Origin: Pseudomonas viridiflava
GTDB lineage: Bacteria; Pseudomonadota; Gammaproteobacteria; Pseudomonadales; Pseudomonadaceae
Length of the DNA: 64,000 nt
NCBI RefSeq assembly: GCF_900589395.1
Contig: NZ_UUIS01000067.1
Location: forward strand, 62,001-126,000
Reading direction: 5' to 3'
The notes below the pieces were generated by a model. The model worked only from the letters and a program-made list of their open reading frames with translations. It ran no database searches and was not told the DNA's origin. The position numbers and the translations under genes were made by a program. This document shows positions 48,107-57,446 of this stretch, piece by piece; the stretch's first letter is position 1; each line of letters opens with the position of its first letter.

Positions 48107-50257
48107 TTACGCCGGCACAGCCTTGGCCTTGGGCTCACGCGCCCAGACCCGGTGTTGCGCGATGGCGTTCAGGAACGCCTCGGTCGACGCACCGTCGGAC
48201 ACCACCAGCAGCCCGGCGTCTTGCTCCAGACGCAGCTGGGTCAGCAGCTCCTTGGCTTCACCCACAACCGCAATGGCCTTGAGGTGCTTGTAGGCTTCGA
48301 GCAGGTAGTGCAAAGCCACGCCGTCAGTGCTCAGCGCTTTCACCGACTCGGCGCCACCGGGCACGAACACCGCATCGAAGGCCACCGACGGCAAGCCCTC
48401 GGCTGACGCATCCACTGGCAGGGTCTGGCCATCGGCGGTGGTCACCGGTGCCGAGGTCGGCCCCAGCACCTTGGCGTGCGCGCCCTTGGCCATCAGCGCG
48501 GCCTTGATGGCTTCGACCGCCTTGCCGTCGACCCCGTTGGCCACCAGCACCGCCACCTTGCGCGAGACGATATCGCCCGGCAACAGGTTGGCCTGACTCA
48601 GGGCCGGGGATTGCTTCAGCGAAGTCTTGACCGCCGCGACCGTGCCGGCCTTCGGCGCCGGCAGGCCCAGGTTGGCGGCCACGCGGGCAGCCAGGGCCAG
48701 GTCGATATTGGCCAGGATCTCGTTCACCTGGCGTGCACGGATGTGCTCGCGCTCGACCTTGCCCAACTCGAAGCTGTAGGCGGCGATGATGTGCTCTTTT
48801 TCGTGCTCGCTCATGCTGTTGAAGAACAGCGTGGCTTGCGAAAAGTGATCGCCAAACGACTCGCTGCGCTCACGCACCTTGTGCGCTTCAATACGCTCTT
48901 GATAACTCTCGAAGCCGCCATCCTGCGGACCGGCCGGGGTCTCCTTCGGCCAGCCGCCATCGATGGAGTTCGGCTCGTAGGCCGCACGGCCCTTGTGGAT
49001 GGTGCTGCGGTGCTGGGCGTCGCGCTGGTTGTTGTGGTTCGGCGCCACCGGGCGGTTGATCGGCACTTCATGGAAGTTCGGCCCGCCCAGGCGGCTGATC
49101 TGCGTGTCGGTGTAGGAAAACAGCCGGCCCTGCAGCAGCGGGTCGTTGGAGAAGTCGATGCCGGGCACGATATGGCCCGGGCAGAAGGCAACCTGCTCGA
49201 CTTCGGCAAAGAAGTTGTCCGGGTTGCGGTCCAGGACCATCTTGCCCAGCGGCGTCACCGGCACCAGTTCTTCAGGGATGATCTTGGTCGGGTCGAGCAG
49301 GTCGAAGTCGAATTTGTGCTCGTCTTCCTCGGCAACGATCTGCACGCCCAATTCCCATTCCGGGTAGTCGCCCATCTCGATGGACTCCCACAGGTCACGG
49401 CGGTGGAAATCGGTGTCCTTGCCTGCCAGCTTCTGGGCTTCGTCCCAGACCAGCGAGCACACGCCGAACTTGGGCTTCCAGTGGAACTTGACGAAGCTGG
49501 CCTTGCCTTCGGTGTTGATCAGACGAAAGGTGTGCACGCCAAAGCCTTGCATGCTGCGCAGGCTTTTGGGGATGGCGCGGTCGGACATGGCCCAGATCAC
49601 CATGTGCGCCGACTCCGGCACCAGCGAGACGAAATCCCAGAAGGTGTCGTGGGCCGAGCCGCCGGTAGGAATCTCATTGTGCGGCTCGGGTTTGACCGCA
49701 TGCACGAAGTCCGGGAACTTGATCGCGTCCTGGATGAAGAACACCGGCATGTTGTTGCCCACCAGGTCGAAATTGCCTTCGTCGGTGTAGAACTTCACGG
49801 CAAAGCCACGCACATCGCGCACGGTGTCGCCCGAACCACGCGGGCCCTGCACGGTGGAGAAGCGCACGAACACCGGGGTCTTTTTGCCCGGGTCGCGCAG
49901 AAAGCCGGCCTTGCTCAGCGCGCTGTGGTTCTCGTAAGTCTGGAAGTAACCGTGCGCGCCGGTGCCACGGGCATGGACGATGCGCTCTGGAATGCGCTCG
50001 TGGTCAAAATGCGTGATTTTTTCGCGCATGATGAAGTCTTCCAGCAGCGACGGACCCCGGCTGCCGGCCTTGAGGGTGTTCTGGTTGTCGGCGATCTTCA
50101 CACCCTGGTTAGTGCGCAGCGCCTGGCCGGTGGCGTCGGAACGCACGGCCTCCAGGCTGTCGAGCTTGGCGTTGCGGTTACCCCGGTCAAGCGTGTCGGT
50201 ACCGGCCAGTTCGCTGGCAGGCGTCGGGGTGACGGGGTTCTGGGTCTTGTTGCTCAT
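48107..50257 (-). CDS. katE: large-subunit catalase HPII
   Basis: 716 residues, the large clade 2 catalase length. Heme pocket His in RIVHARGTGAHGYF, Asn in VGNNMPVFFIQDAIKFPDF, proximal Tyr in RLFSYTDTQISRLG. The C-terminal 150 residues form the DJ-1/PfpI-like domain typical of HPII (VAVLVANGVDGKAVEAIKAALM ... FVPGGAESVKAL). Decomposes H2O2, usually in stationary phase under RpoS. GAGGAG precedes the start. No clear RpoS promoter could be fixed by eye. It sits between the zinc and methionine genes, as in P. putida. Confidence 0.97.
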   Translation of the reverse strand: MSNKTQNPVTPTPASELAGTDTLDRGNRNAKLDSLEAVRSDATGQALRTNQGVKIADNQNTLKAGSRGPSLLEDFIMREKITHFDHERIPERIVHARGTGAHGYFQTYENHSALSKAGFLRDPGKKTPVFVRFSTVQGPRGSGDTVRDVRGFAVKFYTDEGNFDLVGNNMPVFFIQDAIKFPDFVHAVKPEPHNEIPTGGSAHDTFWDFVSLVPESAHMVIWAMSDRAIPKSLRSMQGFGVHTFRLINTEGKASFVKFHWKPKFGVCSLVWDEAQKLAGKDTDFHRRDLWESIEMGDYPEWELGVQIVAEEDEHKFDFDLLDPTKIIPEELVPVTPLGKMVLDRNPDNFFAEVEQVAFCPGHIVPGIDFSNDPLLQGRLFSYTDTQISRLGGPNFHEVPINRPVAPNHNNQRDAQHRSTIHKGRAAYEPNSIDGGWPKETPAGPQDGGFESYQERIEAHKVRERSESFGDHFSQATLFFNSMSEHEKEHIIAAYSFELGKVEREHIRARQVNEILANIDLALAARVAANLGLPAPKAGTVAAVKTSLKQSPALSQANLLPGDIVSRKVAVLVANGVDGKAVEAIKAALMAKGAHAKVLGPTSAPVTTADGQTLPVDASAEGLPSVAFDAVFVPGGAESVKALSTDGVALHYLLEAYKHLKAIAVVGEAKELLTQLRLEQDAGLLVVSDGASTEAFLNAIAQHRVWAREPKAKAVPA

Positions 50258-50595
50258 CGATACAGCTCCTCGATCGTGGCGTCAGTCGCGCAGAACCCGT
50301 CACATGGCGGCCCTGTCAGCGAGGTATGAATCACGGTGTACAAGGAGTGACCGGGAGCAAACGAAGCCGTTCACTGAATTTCACTGTGGATATTCCCACC
50401 GGTCGCGTTATAGCCATTGAGCAGCTTGTACTGGAAATAAATGCTAAGCCGCACGGCGCTGACAGGCTAAAATGCGCGCCCGGCTTATCCGGCCGGGCAC
50501 GGCAGCGTGGCGCTGCCATTGGCGGCCAGAGCGGATCGTCGCCCATGCGCCCCCTGTACACGCACCCACAAGGTTCGCCCTAAAAGGTTTGGTTA
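50258..50595. other. katE-metN intergenic region
   Basis: 338 bp between divergent genes. A GC-rich hairpin, CCCGGCTTATCCGGCCGGG (about 50480-50498), lies in the metN leader; no T-run, so not a clear terminator. No SAM riboswitch could be recognised. Otherwise nothing found. Confidence 0.4.
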
Positions 50596-51603
50596 GTGAT
50601 CGAGTTTCTTGACGTCCAGAAAACCTACCGGGTCGCCGGTAAGGACATCCCGGCCCTGCACCCCACCCGCCTGCGCATCGAGGCCGGCCAGGTGTATGGC
50701 CTGATCGGCCACTCCGGTGCCGGTAAAAGCACCCTGTTGCGCCTGATCAATCGCCTGGAAAATCCCAGCGGCGGGCGTATCACCGTCGACGGTGAAGACG
50801 TGACCGCGCTGGACGCCAATGGCCTGCGGCGCTTTCGCCGCCAGGTCGGGATGATCTTCCAGCACTTCAACCTATTGTCTTCGCGCACTGTGGCCGACAA
50901 CGTCGCCATGCCGCTGACGCTGGCCGGCGACCTGCCGCGCGAGCAGATCGACCAGCGCGTTGCCGAGTTGCTCGAGCGCGTGGGCCTGAGCGCCCATGCA
51001 AAGAAATACCCGGCGCAATTGTCCGGCGGCCAGAAGCAGCGCGTCGGCATCGCCCGCGCCCTGGCGACCCGGCCGAAGATTCTGTTGTGCGACGAAGCCA
51101 CCAGCGCCCTGGACCCGCAAACCACTGCTCAGGTACTGCAACTGCTGGCCGAGATCAACCGCGAGCTGAAACTGACCATCGTGCTGATCACCCATGAAAT
51201 GGACGTGATCCGCCGGGTCTGCGACCAGGTCGCGGTGATGGACGCCGGCGTCATCGTCGAGCAGGGCCGGGTGGCCGATGTGTTCCTGCACCCGCAGCAC
51301 CCGACCACCAAGCGCTTCGTGCAGGAAGACGAGCACCTCGACGAGAACGAGCAGCGTGAAGACTTCGCCCATGTGCAGGGCCGCATCGTGCGCCTGACCT
51401 TCCAGGGCGAGGCCACCTACGCGCCGCTGCTGGGCACCGTGGCGCGCGAGACCGGCGTCGACTACAGCATCCTGGCCGGTCGGATCGACCGCATCAAGGA
51501 TGTGCCCTACGGCCAGTTGACCCTGGCCATCACCGGCGGCGACATGGACGCCGCCTTCGCCCGCTTCAGCGCCGCTGATGTCCATATGGAGGTGCTGCGC
51601 TGA
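50596..51603 (+). CDS. metN: methionine ABC transporter ATP-binding protein
   Basis: 335 residues from GTG at 50596. Walker A GHSGAGKST, signature LSGGQKQRVGIARAL, Walker B ILLCDEATSALD, and a C-terminal NIL domain (about 260-335) that binds methionine for feedback (transinhibition). Energises import of D/L-methionine with MetI and MetQ. Stop overlaps the metI start by one base. Confidence 0.95.
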   Translation: MIEFLDVQKTYRVAGKDIPALHPTRLRIEAGQVYGLIGHSGAGKSTLLRLINRLENPSGGRITVDGEDVTALDANGLRRFRRQVGMIFQHFNLLSSRTVADNVAMPLTLAGDLPREQIDQRVAELLERVGLSAHAKKYPAQLSGGQKQRVGIARALATRPKILLCDEATSALDPQTTAQVLQLLAEINRELKLTIVLITHEMDVIRRVCDQVAVMDAGVIVEQGRVADVFLHPQHPTTKRFVQEDEHLDENEQREDFAHVQGRIVRLTFQGEATYAPLLGTVARETGVDYSILAGRIDRIKDVPYGQLTLAITGGDMDAAFARFSAADVHMEVLR

Positions 51604-52277
51604 TGGACGCTTTCGTGAACCTGTTTTCCAACGTCGACTGGTATGAAATCTGGCTGGCCACCGGCGACACCCTGATCATGCTGGGCGTGTCGCTGGGCTT
51701 TACCGTGCTGCTGGGCCTGCCGCTGGGCGTGCTGATGTTTCTCACCTCGCCGCGCCAGCTGCTGGAGAACAAGCCGCTGTACGCCACGGTCGGGCTGATC
51801 GTGAACATGCTGCGAGCCCTGCCGTTCATCATCCTGCTGATCGTGATGATGCCGCTGACGCAGATCATCACCGGCACCTCGCTGGGCATCCTCGGCACCT
51901 TGCCGCCGTTGATTGCCGGTGCGACGCCGTTCTTTGCCCGGCTGGTCGAGACCGCGCTGCGCGAGGTCGACAAGGGCATCATCGAGGCGACCCAAGCCAT
52001 GGGCGCCAGCACCACGCAGATCGTGGTCAAGGCGCTGCTGCCCGAGGCACGGCCCGGCATCCTGGCGGCCATCACCGTCACTGCCATTGCCCTGGTGTCG
52101 TTCACCGCCATGGCCGGCGCCGTGGGTGCCGGCGGGCTGGGGGACCTGGCGATCCGCTACGGTTACCAGCGTTTCCAGAACGATGTCATGTTCGTCACGG
52201 TCGTACTGCTGCTGGTGCTGGTGCAGATCCTGCAAACCGTCGGCGACCGGCTGGTGGCGTATTTTTCACACCGTTAA
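51603..52277 (+). CDS. metI: methionine ABC transporter permease
   Basis: 224 residues with five helices and the permease EAA-type loop EVDKGIIEATQAMGASTTQIVVKALLPEARPGI. Forms the membrane channel of MetNIQ. ATGA/TGATG coupling with metN. Confidence 0.95.
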   Translation: MDAFVNLFSNVDWYEIWLATGDTLIMLGVSLGFTVLLGLPLGVLMFLTSPRQLLENKPLYATVGLIVNMLRALPFIILLIVMMPLTQIITGTSLGILGTLPPLIAGATPFFARLVETALREVDKGIIEATQAMGASTTQIVVKALLPEARPGILAAITVTAIALVSFTAMAGAVGAGGLGDLAIRYGYQRFQNDVMFVTVVLLLVLVQILQTVGDRLVAYFSHR

Positions 52278-52332
52278 CTGCATTGCGTTAGTCGTAGCCC
52301 GCCGGATGCGGGCCTCATCAAGGAGTTGTTGC

Positions 52333-53106
52333 ATGAAAAAGCTGGTTGCCGCATTTGCTGCCATGACCGCGCTGTCTGCCCAGGCCAATGAAACCCTGAG
52401 CATTGCCGCCACCGCCATTCCGCAGGCCGAGATCCTGGAATTCCTCAAGCCGACCCTGGCCAAGGAAGGCGTGGACCTGAAGATCAAGGTCTTCACCGAT
52501 TACGTGCAGCCCAACGTGCAAGTGGCCGAAAAGCGCCTGGACGCCAACTTCTTCCAGCACCAGCCGTACCTGGATGAGTTCAACAAGGGCAAGGGCACCA
52601 ACCTGGTGAGCGTGACCAAGGTGCACGTCGAGCCGTTCGGCGCCTACTCCGAGAAATTCAAGAAGCTCGACGACCTGCCCAACGGCGCCACCGTGGCCCT
52701 GCCCAACGACGCCACCAACGAAGGCCGTGCCTTCCTGCTGCTGGCCAAGGCCGGCCTGATCACCCTCAAGGACCCGACCAATATCCTGGCGACCCCCAAG
52801 GATGTGGCCGAGAACCCGAAAAACCTGAAGTTCCGTGAGCTGGAAGCCGCCACCCTGCCGCGCGTACTGACCCAGGTCGACCTGGCGCTGATCAACACCA
52901 ACTACGCGCTGGGCGCCAAGCTGGACCCGACCAAGGACGCCCTGGCCATCGAAGGCGCCGAGTCGCCGTACGCCAACCTCCTGGTCGCCCGCCCGGACAA
53001 CAAGGACGCCGACGCCATCAAGAAACTGGCCGCCGCACTGAACAGCCCGGAAGTCAAAGCCTTCATCGCCGAGAAATACAAAGGCGCGGTCGTGCCGGCG
53101 TTCTGA
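52333..53106 (+). CDS. metQ: methionine-binding protein MetQ (NlpA family)
   Basis: 257 residues from the ATG at 52333 (GGAG ribosome site). Signal peptide MKKLVAAFAAMTALSAQA, then NlpA-family sequence: VFTDYVQPNVQVAEKRLDANFFQHQPYLDEF and LINTNYALGAKLDP. No lipobox Cys is present at the signal end, so it is probably soluble and periplasmic, unlike E. coli MetQ. Last gene of metNIQ. Confidence 0.93.
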   Translation: MKKLVAAFAAMTALSAQANETLSIAATAIPQAEILEFLKPTLAKEGVDLKIKVFTDYVQPNVQVAEKRLDANFFQHQPYLDEFNKGKGTNLVSVTKVHVEPFGAYSEKFKKLDDLPNGATVALPNDATNEGRAFLLLAKAGLITLKDPTNILATPKDVAENPKNLKFRELEAATLPRVLTQVDLALINTNYALGAKLDPTKDALAIEGAESPYANLLVARPDNKDADAIKKLAAALNSPEVKAFIAEKYKGAVVPAF

Positions 53107-53165
53107 TTGATAGCGATCGCGCTTGTCACTGACACCGCGCTATCGCATGGCGAGCATTGAAAATT

Positions 53166-53366
53166 GTGGGAGGCGGCTTGCCGGCGATTACCGCGCAGGG
53201 ACCTTGCTGGCCTCTTCGCGGGCAAGCCCCCTCCCACCAATCAACTGCATCAAGGCTATAGATCATCCAGCGATACCTTCACGGTCTACGCTCGCGCCCA
53301 TGGGATTGGCGCCATGCCCTTAATCCAGGCTCGACACACTCCTGTGGGAGGCGGCTTGCCGGCGAT
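53166..53366. repeat. REP elements after metQ
   Basis: A pair at 53166-53237 (GTGGGAGGCGGCTTGCCGGC facing GGGCAAGCCCCCTCCCAC) and a lone unit at 53344-53366. The gap 53107-53429 has no coding evidence. Confidence 0.8.
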
Positions 53367-53429
53367 GGCTGTTGCACAAGCCTGGCAGATGGGGCGGTTT
53401 TACCGACATTTCGCGAATGCGGTGCCTAC

Positions 53430-54059
53430 CTACAACGCCAACAACCCCGGCAGCCGCTCGCTCAGCTTCTTGACGTTCAGCGGTGCACGAATAAAACCAT
53501 GTTGCTTGCCGTCCGGCCCCAGCAGGGCCAGGTTGCCGCTGTGGTCCACGGTGTAGCCTGGCTTGCGGGTGTCGGCAGGGATGAACGGAATGCTCAGGGC
53601 ATTGGAAAGCGTCTTCAGTTCATTGACCGGCGCGTTCAGGCCGATGAAGTCCTTGTCGAAATACGCCAGGTACTTTTTCAACTGCTCGGGCGTGTCGCGA
53701 TCCGGGTCGACGCTGACCAGCACCACGCGCAACCGGCCGGCGACGTCCTTGGGCAGTTCGCCCTTGATCTGGCGCAGCTGGGCCAGGGTGGCGGGGCAGA
53801 TGTCAGGGCAATAGGTGTAGCCCAGAAACACCAGCGTCCATTTGTCCTTGAGTTGATCGACCGCCACCGGCTCGCCGTTCTGGTCGGTCATTTTCAGGCC
53901 GGGAACGGTGCGGGCCTGCGGCAGCAGGATGATGCCGGCGTCCACCAGCGCGGCCTGGTCGGCGCCGCTGCGGCCCGACAGCACGCGCTGCACGGTCAGG
54001 CCGAGGATCACGGCCACGATGGCCACGAGAATAAAGACGGTTTTCTGGGTGCGGGTCAT
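53430..54059 (-). CDS. SCO1/SenC copper chaperone
   Basis: 209 residues from the second of two adjacent ATGs (54059; starts at 54062 or 54071 are possible). Membrane anchor (TVFILVAIVAVILGLTV) then a thioredoxin-like SCO domain with CxxxC in YTYCPDICPATL and His in YTVDHSGNLALLG. Delivers copper or reduces the CuA site of cytochrome oxidase subunit II. It lies 81 bp after ctaA; the ctaB gene usually between them is absent. Confidence 0.92.
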   Translation of the reverse strand: MTRTQKTVFILVAIVAVILGLTVQRVLSGRSGADQAALVDAGIILLPQARTVPGLKMTDQNGEPVAVDQLKDKWTLVFLGYTYCPDICPATLAQLRQIKGELPKDVAGRLRVVLVSVDPDRDTPEQLKKYLAYFDKDFIGLNAPVNELKTLSNALSIPFIPADTRKPGYTVDHSGNLALLGPDGKQHGFIRAPLNVKKLSERLPGLLAL

Positions 54060-54140
54060 CATCGGGTCCATGCAGTGCGCTGAACGGCTGAGCGGCTAAG
54101 CGGATCAGGTGCCTACGCTCGGCCGGCGAGAAGGGCAAGC

Positions 54141-55142
54141 CTAACAAATACCGCCCTGTGTGACATGACCGGCCTGCCACAGGCGGTAATGCACCACGGT
54201 CATGACCTGCAGCAGCAGCGCCGCACCCGCACTGTGGGCCAGCGCCAGCCAGGGCGGCACTTGTGCCAGTACGTTGCCCAGCCCCAGCGTCACTTGCAGC
54301 AGCAAGGCTGTACCCAGCAGCAGCGCCAGCCGATGCCAGCCGGCGCGCTTGAGTTGCCAACACAGCGCAAGCACCACCAGGCTCACCAGCAGCGCGCCCA
54401 GGCGATGAGCCATATGAATGGCGGTGCGGGCTTCGCTGCTGTGCAGGCCACCCAGGTAATCGGGACCGATCGGCGGGTGCCAGAGAAAGGCGCCGGCAAA
54501 GTCAGTGGCCGGCCACCATTGGCCCTGGCAGGTCGGCAGGTCCGGGCAGGCCATCGCCGCGTAATGGGTACTGACCCAGCCACCAAGCACGATCTGCCCC
54601 ACCACAACAGCCAGGGCCAGCCATGCCAGGCGATGCAAAGAAGCCGCCGGCTTGACGGCAGGCGCCGTGATCCCGCTCAAGTGCAAGGTCAGCACCAGCA
54701 GCATGCTCAGGGTCGCCAGCCCGCCCAGCAAGTGCACGGTGACCACCGGTGGCCAGAGCCTGAGAGTCACGGTCCACATGCCAAACAACGCCTGGGCACA
54801 CACCAGCGCCAGCAACAGCAGCGCCAGCGGTTGCCGGGCCTGATGGCGCTGGCGCCAGGCCTGCCAGGCCAGGATGCTGATGGTCAGGCCCAGCAGCCCG
54901 GCGCCATAGCGATGAATCATCTCGTTCCAGCCCTTGTCTGGCTGTAACGGCGCGTGAGGAAAATCACGCGCAGCCTGGGCAGTCTGTACCTCGCCGGTGG
55001 GCACGGTGAGCAGGCCATAACAGCCCGGCCAGTCCGGACAGCCGAGCCCGGCATGGGTCAGCCGGGTCCAGGCGCCCAGCAGCACCACCAGCAGCGCCAG
55101 GGCGGTGGCGAACAGGGCCAGGCGATAGCCGTAGCGGCGCAT
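54141..55142 (-). CDS. ctaA: heme A synthase (CtaA/COX15)
   Basis: 333 residues, about eight helices in two four-helix repeats. Heme-ligand regions are seen: WTRLTHAGLGCPDWPGCYG, GWNEMIHRYGAGLLG, VTVHLLGGLATL, IHMAHRLGALLVSL and LALAHSAGAALLL. Converts heme O to heme A for aa3 oxidase. The enzyme needs heme O from a CtaB/CyoE farnesyltransferase, which is not in this operon. Confidence 0.93.
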   Translation of the reverse strand: MRRYGYRLALFATALALLVVLLGAWTRLTHAGLGCPDWPGCYGLLTVPTGEVQTAQAARDFPHAPLQPDKGWNEMIHRYGAGLLGLTISILAWQAWRQRHQARQPLALLLLALVCAQALFGMWTVTLRLWPPVVTVHLLGGLATLSMLLVLTLHLSGITAPAVKPAASLHRLAWLALAVVVGQIVLGGWVSTHYAAMACPDLPTCQGQWWPATDFAGAFLWHPPIGPDYLGGLHSSEARTAIHMAHRLGALLVSLVVLALCWQLKRAGWHRLALLLGTALLLQVTLGLGNVLAQVPPWLALAHSAGAALLLQVMTVVHYRLWQAGHVTQGGIC

Positions 55143-55154
55143 GTCAGCCTCCTT

Positions 55155-55721
55155 TCAACCGATCTTCGACAGCTTGAGCAAGTGCCTCAGGTCGCGCAGC
55201 ACATCCTGGCCGCTGACGCCTGCGCCATAACGCAGCACCAGATTGCCGTGCGGGTCGACGATCCACAGCCAGGCAGGTGCAGTGGCCGGTGCAACAGGCC
55301 CATAGCGCTGCAGGTCGAGCGAGTAACGCTGCAACTGCGAGTACTCGCCCGCCAGGGTCGCGGCATAGTCGCTGTCGGGCGGCGCGGCGCTGGCCAGGGC
55401 ATGGCTGGCCCGACTGGCCTCACGGCCCAGCCCGACATTGACCTGCCGGGCCAGGTACACCAGCTCCCGGCATTGGCTGGCACACGACCCGCTGTCGGTC
55501 ACCAGCAGCTGCCAGCGCGCATCGGTGGCTGCCACGCCCAGCTCAAGGCGGCCCTGGCCATTGGCGATCAGTTCACCGTGCCAGGTACGGCTGTCCGGCA
55601 CCCAGAATTGCCAGCGGTACATGCTGGTCGCCAGGATCATCGGCAGGATGCACCCGGCCACCAGCAGCACCAGTTGCACACGCCCCAGGCGTCGGGTACG
55701 CGGCGGCAACACGGCACTCAT
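55155..55721 (-). CDS. small membrane-anchored CxxxC protein of the cox locus
   Basis: 188 residues from the ATG at 55721. Single N-terminal helix (RVQLVLLVAGCILPMILATSMY) then a periplasmic domain with Cys80-Ala-Ser-Gln-Cys84 (TDSGSCASQCRELVYLARQ) and LWIVDPHGNLVLRY. This is reminiscent of SCO/thioredoxin-like copper proteins: CxxxC, then a Pro/His-containing strand near the C terminus. Usually annotated hypothetical between surf1 and ctaA. Overlaps surf1 by 4 bp. Function inferred only. Confidence 0.75.
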   Translation of the reverse strand: MSAVLPPRTRRLGRVQLVLLVAGCILPMILATSMYRWQFWVPDSRTWHGELIANGQGRLELGVAATDARWQLLVTDSGSCASQCRELVYLARQVNVGLGREASRASHALASAAPPDSDYAATLAGEYSQLQRYSLDLQRYGPVAPATAPAWLWIVDPHGNLVLRYGAGVSGQDVLRDLRHLLKLSKIG

Positions 55722-56428
55722 GTCCGTCGCCCCGTTGGCACATGGAAGCCCAGGTACACATAGAGCACCAGCAAGGCGGCGGCCAGGCTGAACCACTGCA
55801 CGGCATAGCCGCGATGCGTGGCCGGTGCCATGTTCACCACCGGCCAGTCGACCCGATAGGCCGCCGGGCCCGGCAGCAGGCGCAATTGATGGGCATAGCC
55901 GGCGCGCCCCAGTTCACGCCAGAGCTGCGCCGGCTCGACCTGGGTGACCAGGTGCGGCCAGTACGCAGAAGGCACGTCGGCTTGCAGATGAAAGCCAGGG
56001 CCGGGGGGCACGTAAATCCAGGCCTCAACATCCAGGCGCGTGTCGGGGGTGGTAAACACCGGTGGCTCACGCCGGTCCGGCCAGGGCAGCCAGCCGCGAT
56101 TGAGCAGCACCCAGAGGCCGCTGAGCTCATCGTGCAGCGGCTGCAACAGCTCGACGCCGGCCCGGCCATCGCGACTGCTGTTGTCCAGCAACAGCGTGTG
56201 TCCGGCATCCAGAAACCCTTGCAACCGCACCCGTCGCCAGGCCGGGTCAGCCACGGGCAGCAGCTCATCCAGCGCACGGGGGGCCATGACCTGCTGCTCG
56301 GCCTGCAAGGTCAGCAGGTTGTATTTGTCCTGCGCCCGGTGCAACTGCCACAGCCCGAGCAGTAGCAGCACCGGCAGCACCAACACCAGCAGCACGGTAG
56401 GCAGCGGGTGCAGCGTGAAGCGTTTCAT
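55718..56428 (-). CDS. SURF1-family cytochrome oxidase assembly protein
   Basis: 236 residues with helices at both ends (LPTVLLVLVLPVLLLLGLWQL; YAVQWFSLAAALLVLYVYLGF) flanking a periplasmic domain with RVRLQGFLDAGHTLLLDN and LLNRGWLPWPDRR, as in SURF1. Helps insert heme A into subunit I. Upstream, the coxC gene is separated by 133 bp holding a REP pair instead of the usual small DUF2909 gene. Confidence 0.9.
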   Translation of the reverse strand: MKRFTLHPLPTVLLVLVLPVLLLLGLWQLHRAQDKYNLLTLQAEQQVMAPRALDELLPVADPAWRRVRLQGFLDAGHTLLLDNSSRDGRAGVELLQPLHDELSGLWVLLNRGWLPWPDRREPPVFTTPDTRLDVEAWIYVPPGPGFHLQADVPSAYWPHLVTQVEPAQLWRELGRAGYAHQLRLLPGPAAYRVDWPVVNMAPATHRGYAVQWFSLAAALLVLYVYLGFHVPTGRRT

Positions 56429-56466
56429 GTTGCGTCCAATCCCTTGAGAGTGCCGGCTTCCCGACC

Positions 56467-56550
56467 GTAGGAGCGGCCGGGCGGCGATCCGCTTTAGCCG
56501 CGAAAAGCGCGCCGCGGTGGTGCCGATTTCCCGACTGAAGTCGGTCCTAC
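56467..56550. repeat. REPIN between coxC and surf1
   Basis: GTAGGAGCGGCCGGGCGGCG faces CCCGACTGAAGTCGGTCCTA at the position where a small DUF2909 gene lies in related Pseudomonas (from memory). Confidence 0.75.
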
Positions 56551-56561
56551 AGGTCCTACAG

Positions 56562-57446
56562 TCAGATCACATAGACAAAGACAAACAGACCGATCCATAC
56601 CACGTCGACGAAGTGCCAGTACCAGCTCGCCGCTTCAAAACCAAACTGATGCCGGGCATCGAAATGCCCGCGCAGGATGCGCAACAACACCACCAGTAGA
56701 ATCAGGGCGCCGATGGTGACATGCAGGCCATGAAAGCCGGTGAGCATGAAAAACGTCGCGCCGTAGATGCCTGACCCCAGGGTCAGCCCCAGCTCATGGT
56801 AGGCGTGCAGGTATTCGGTGATTTGCAGGGCCAGAAAGGCCGCGCCCAGCAGCACGGTGGTGGCCAGCCACAGCGTGAGCGCCCGGCGCCGGTCGTGCTT
56901 CAAGGCATGGTGCGCCAGGGTCAGAGTGACGCTGGAGGTCACCAGCAGCACGGTGTTGATCAGCGGCAGGGTCCACGGGTCGATGGTGCCGGCCGGCGCC
57001 GGGTAGCGCTTGGGGTCGGGGTTGTCGAGCAGCGGCCACTGGTAGCGAAATTCCGGCCAGAGCATGTTGGAAATACCGTTGCTGCCTTCGCCACCCAGCC
57101 AGGGACCGGTCCAGTAGCGGATATAGAACAGCATGCCGAAGAAGGCGGCGAAGAACATCGCCTCGGAAAAGATGAACCAGCCCATGCCCCAGCGAAACGA
57201 CCGATCCAACTGGGCGCTGTACAGCCCGGCGCGGCTCTCGCGCACCACCGCGCCGAACCAGCCGACCATCATCCAGGCCACCAGCAGGGCACCGGCCAGC
57301 ACCAGCCATGGCCCGAAGGAGCCCGGCTGCCCGGTCTTGAGGTCGTTGAACCAGGTGGCCAGGCCGAACATCGTCACCAACAGCGCCAGCGTGCCGACGA
57401 TGGGCCATTTGCTCTGGGCGGGGACGTAGTAATGATCAGTGCTCAT
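56562..57446 (-). CDS. coxC: cytochrome c oxidase subunit III
   Basis: 294 residues from the ATG at 57446 (MSTDHYYVPAQSKWPIVGT). Seven helices; subunit III motifs FIFSEAMFFAAFFGMLFYIR, ALQITEYLHAYHELGLTLGSGIYGATFFMLTGFHGLHVTIG and WYWHFVDVVWIGLF. Part of the aa3 oxidase. Start overlaps the ctaG stop by 4 bp. Confidence 0.96.
   Translation of the reverse strand: MSTDHYYVPAQSKWPIVGTLALLVTMFGLATWFNDLKTGQPGSFGPWLVLAGALLVAWMMVGWFGAVVRESRAGLYSAQLDRSFRWGMGWFIFSEAMFFAAFFGMLFYIRYWTGPWLGGEGSNGISNMLWPEFRYQWPLLDNPDPKRYPAPAGTIDPWTLPLINTVLLVTSSVTLTLAHHALKHDRRRALTLWLATTVLLGAAFLALQITEYLHAYHELGLTLGSGIYGATFFMLTGFHGLHVTIGALILLVVLLRILRGHFDARHQFGFEAASWYWHFVDVVWIGLFVFVYVI

Noticed and set aside
50258..50595. SAM-type riboswitch before metN
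   Set aside because: Only a simple GC hairpin could be drawn; no conserved riboswitch core was recognised.
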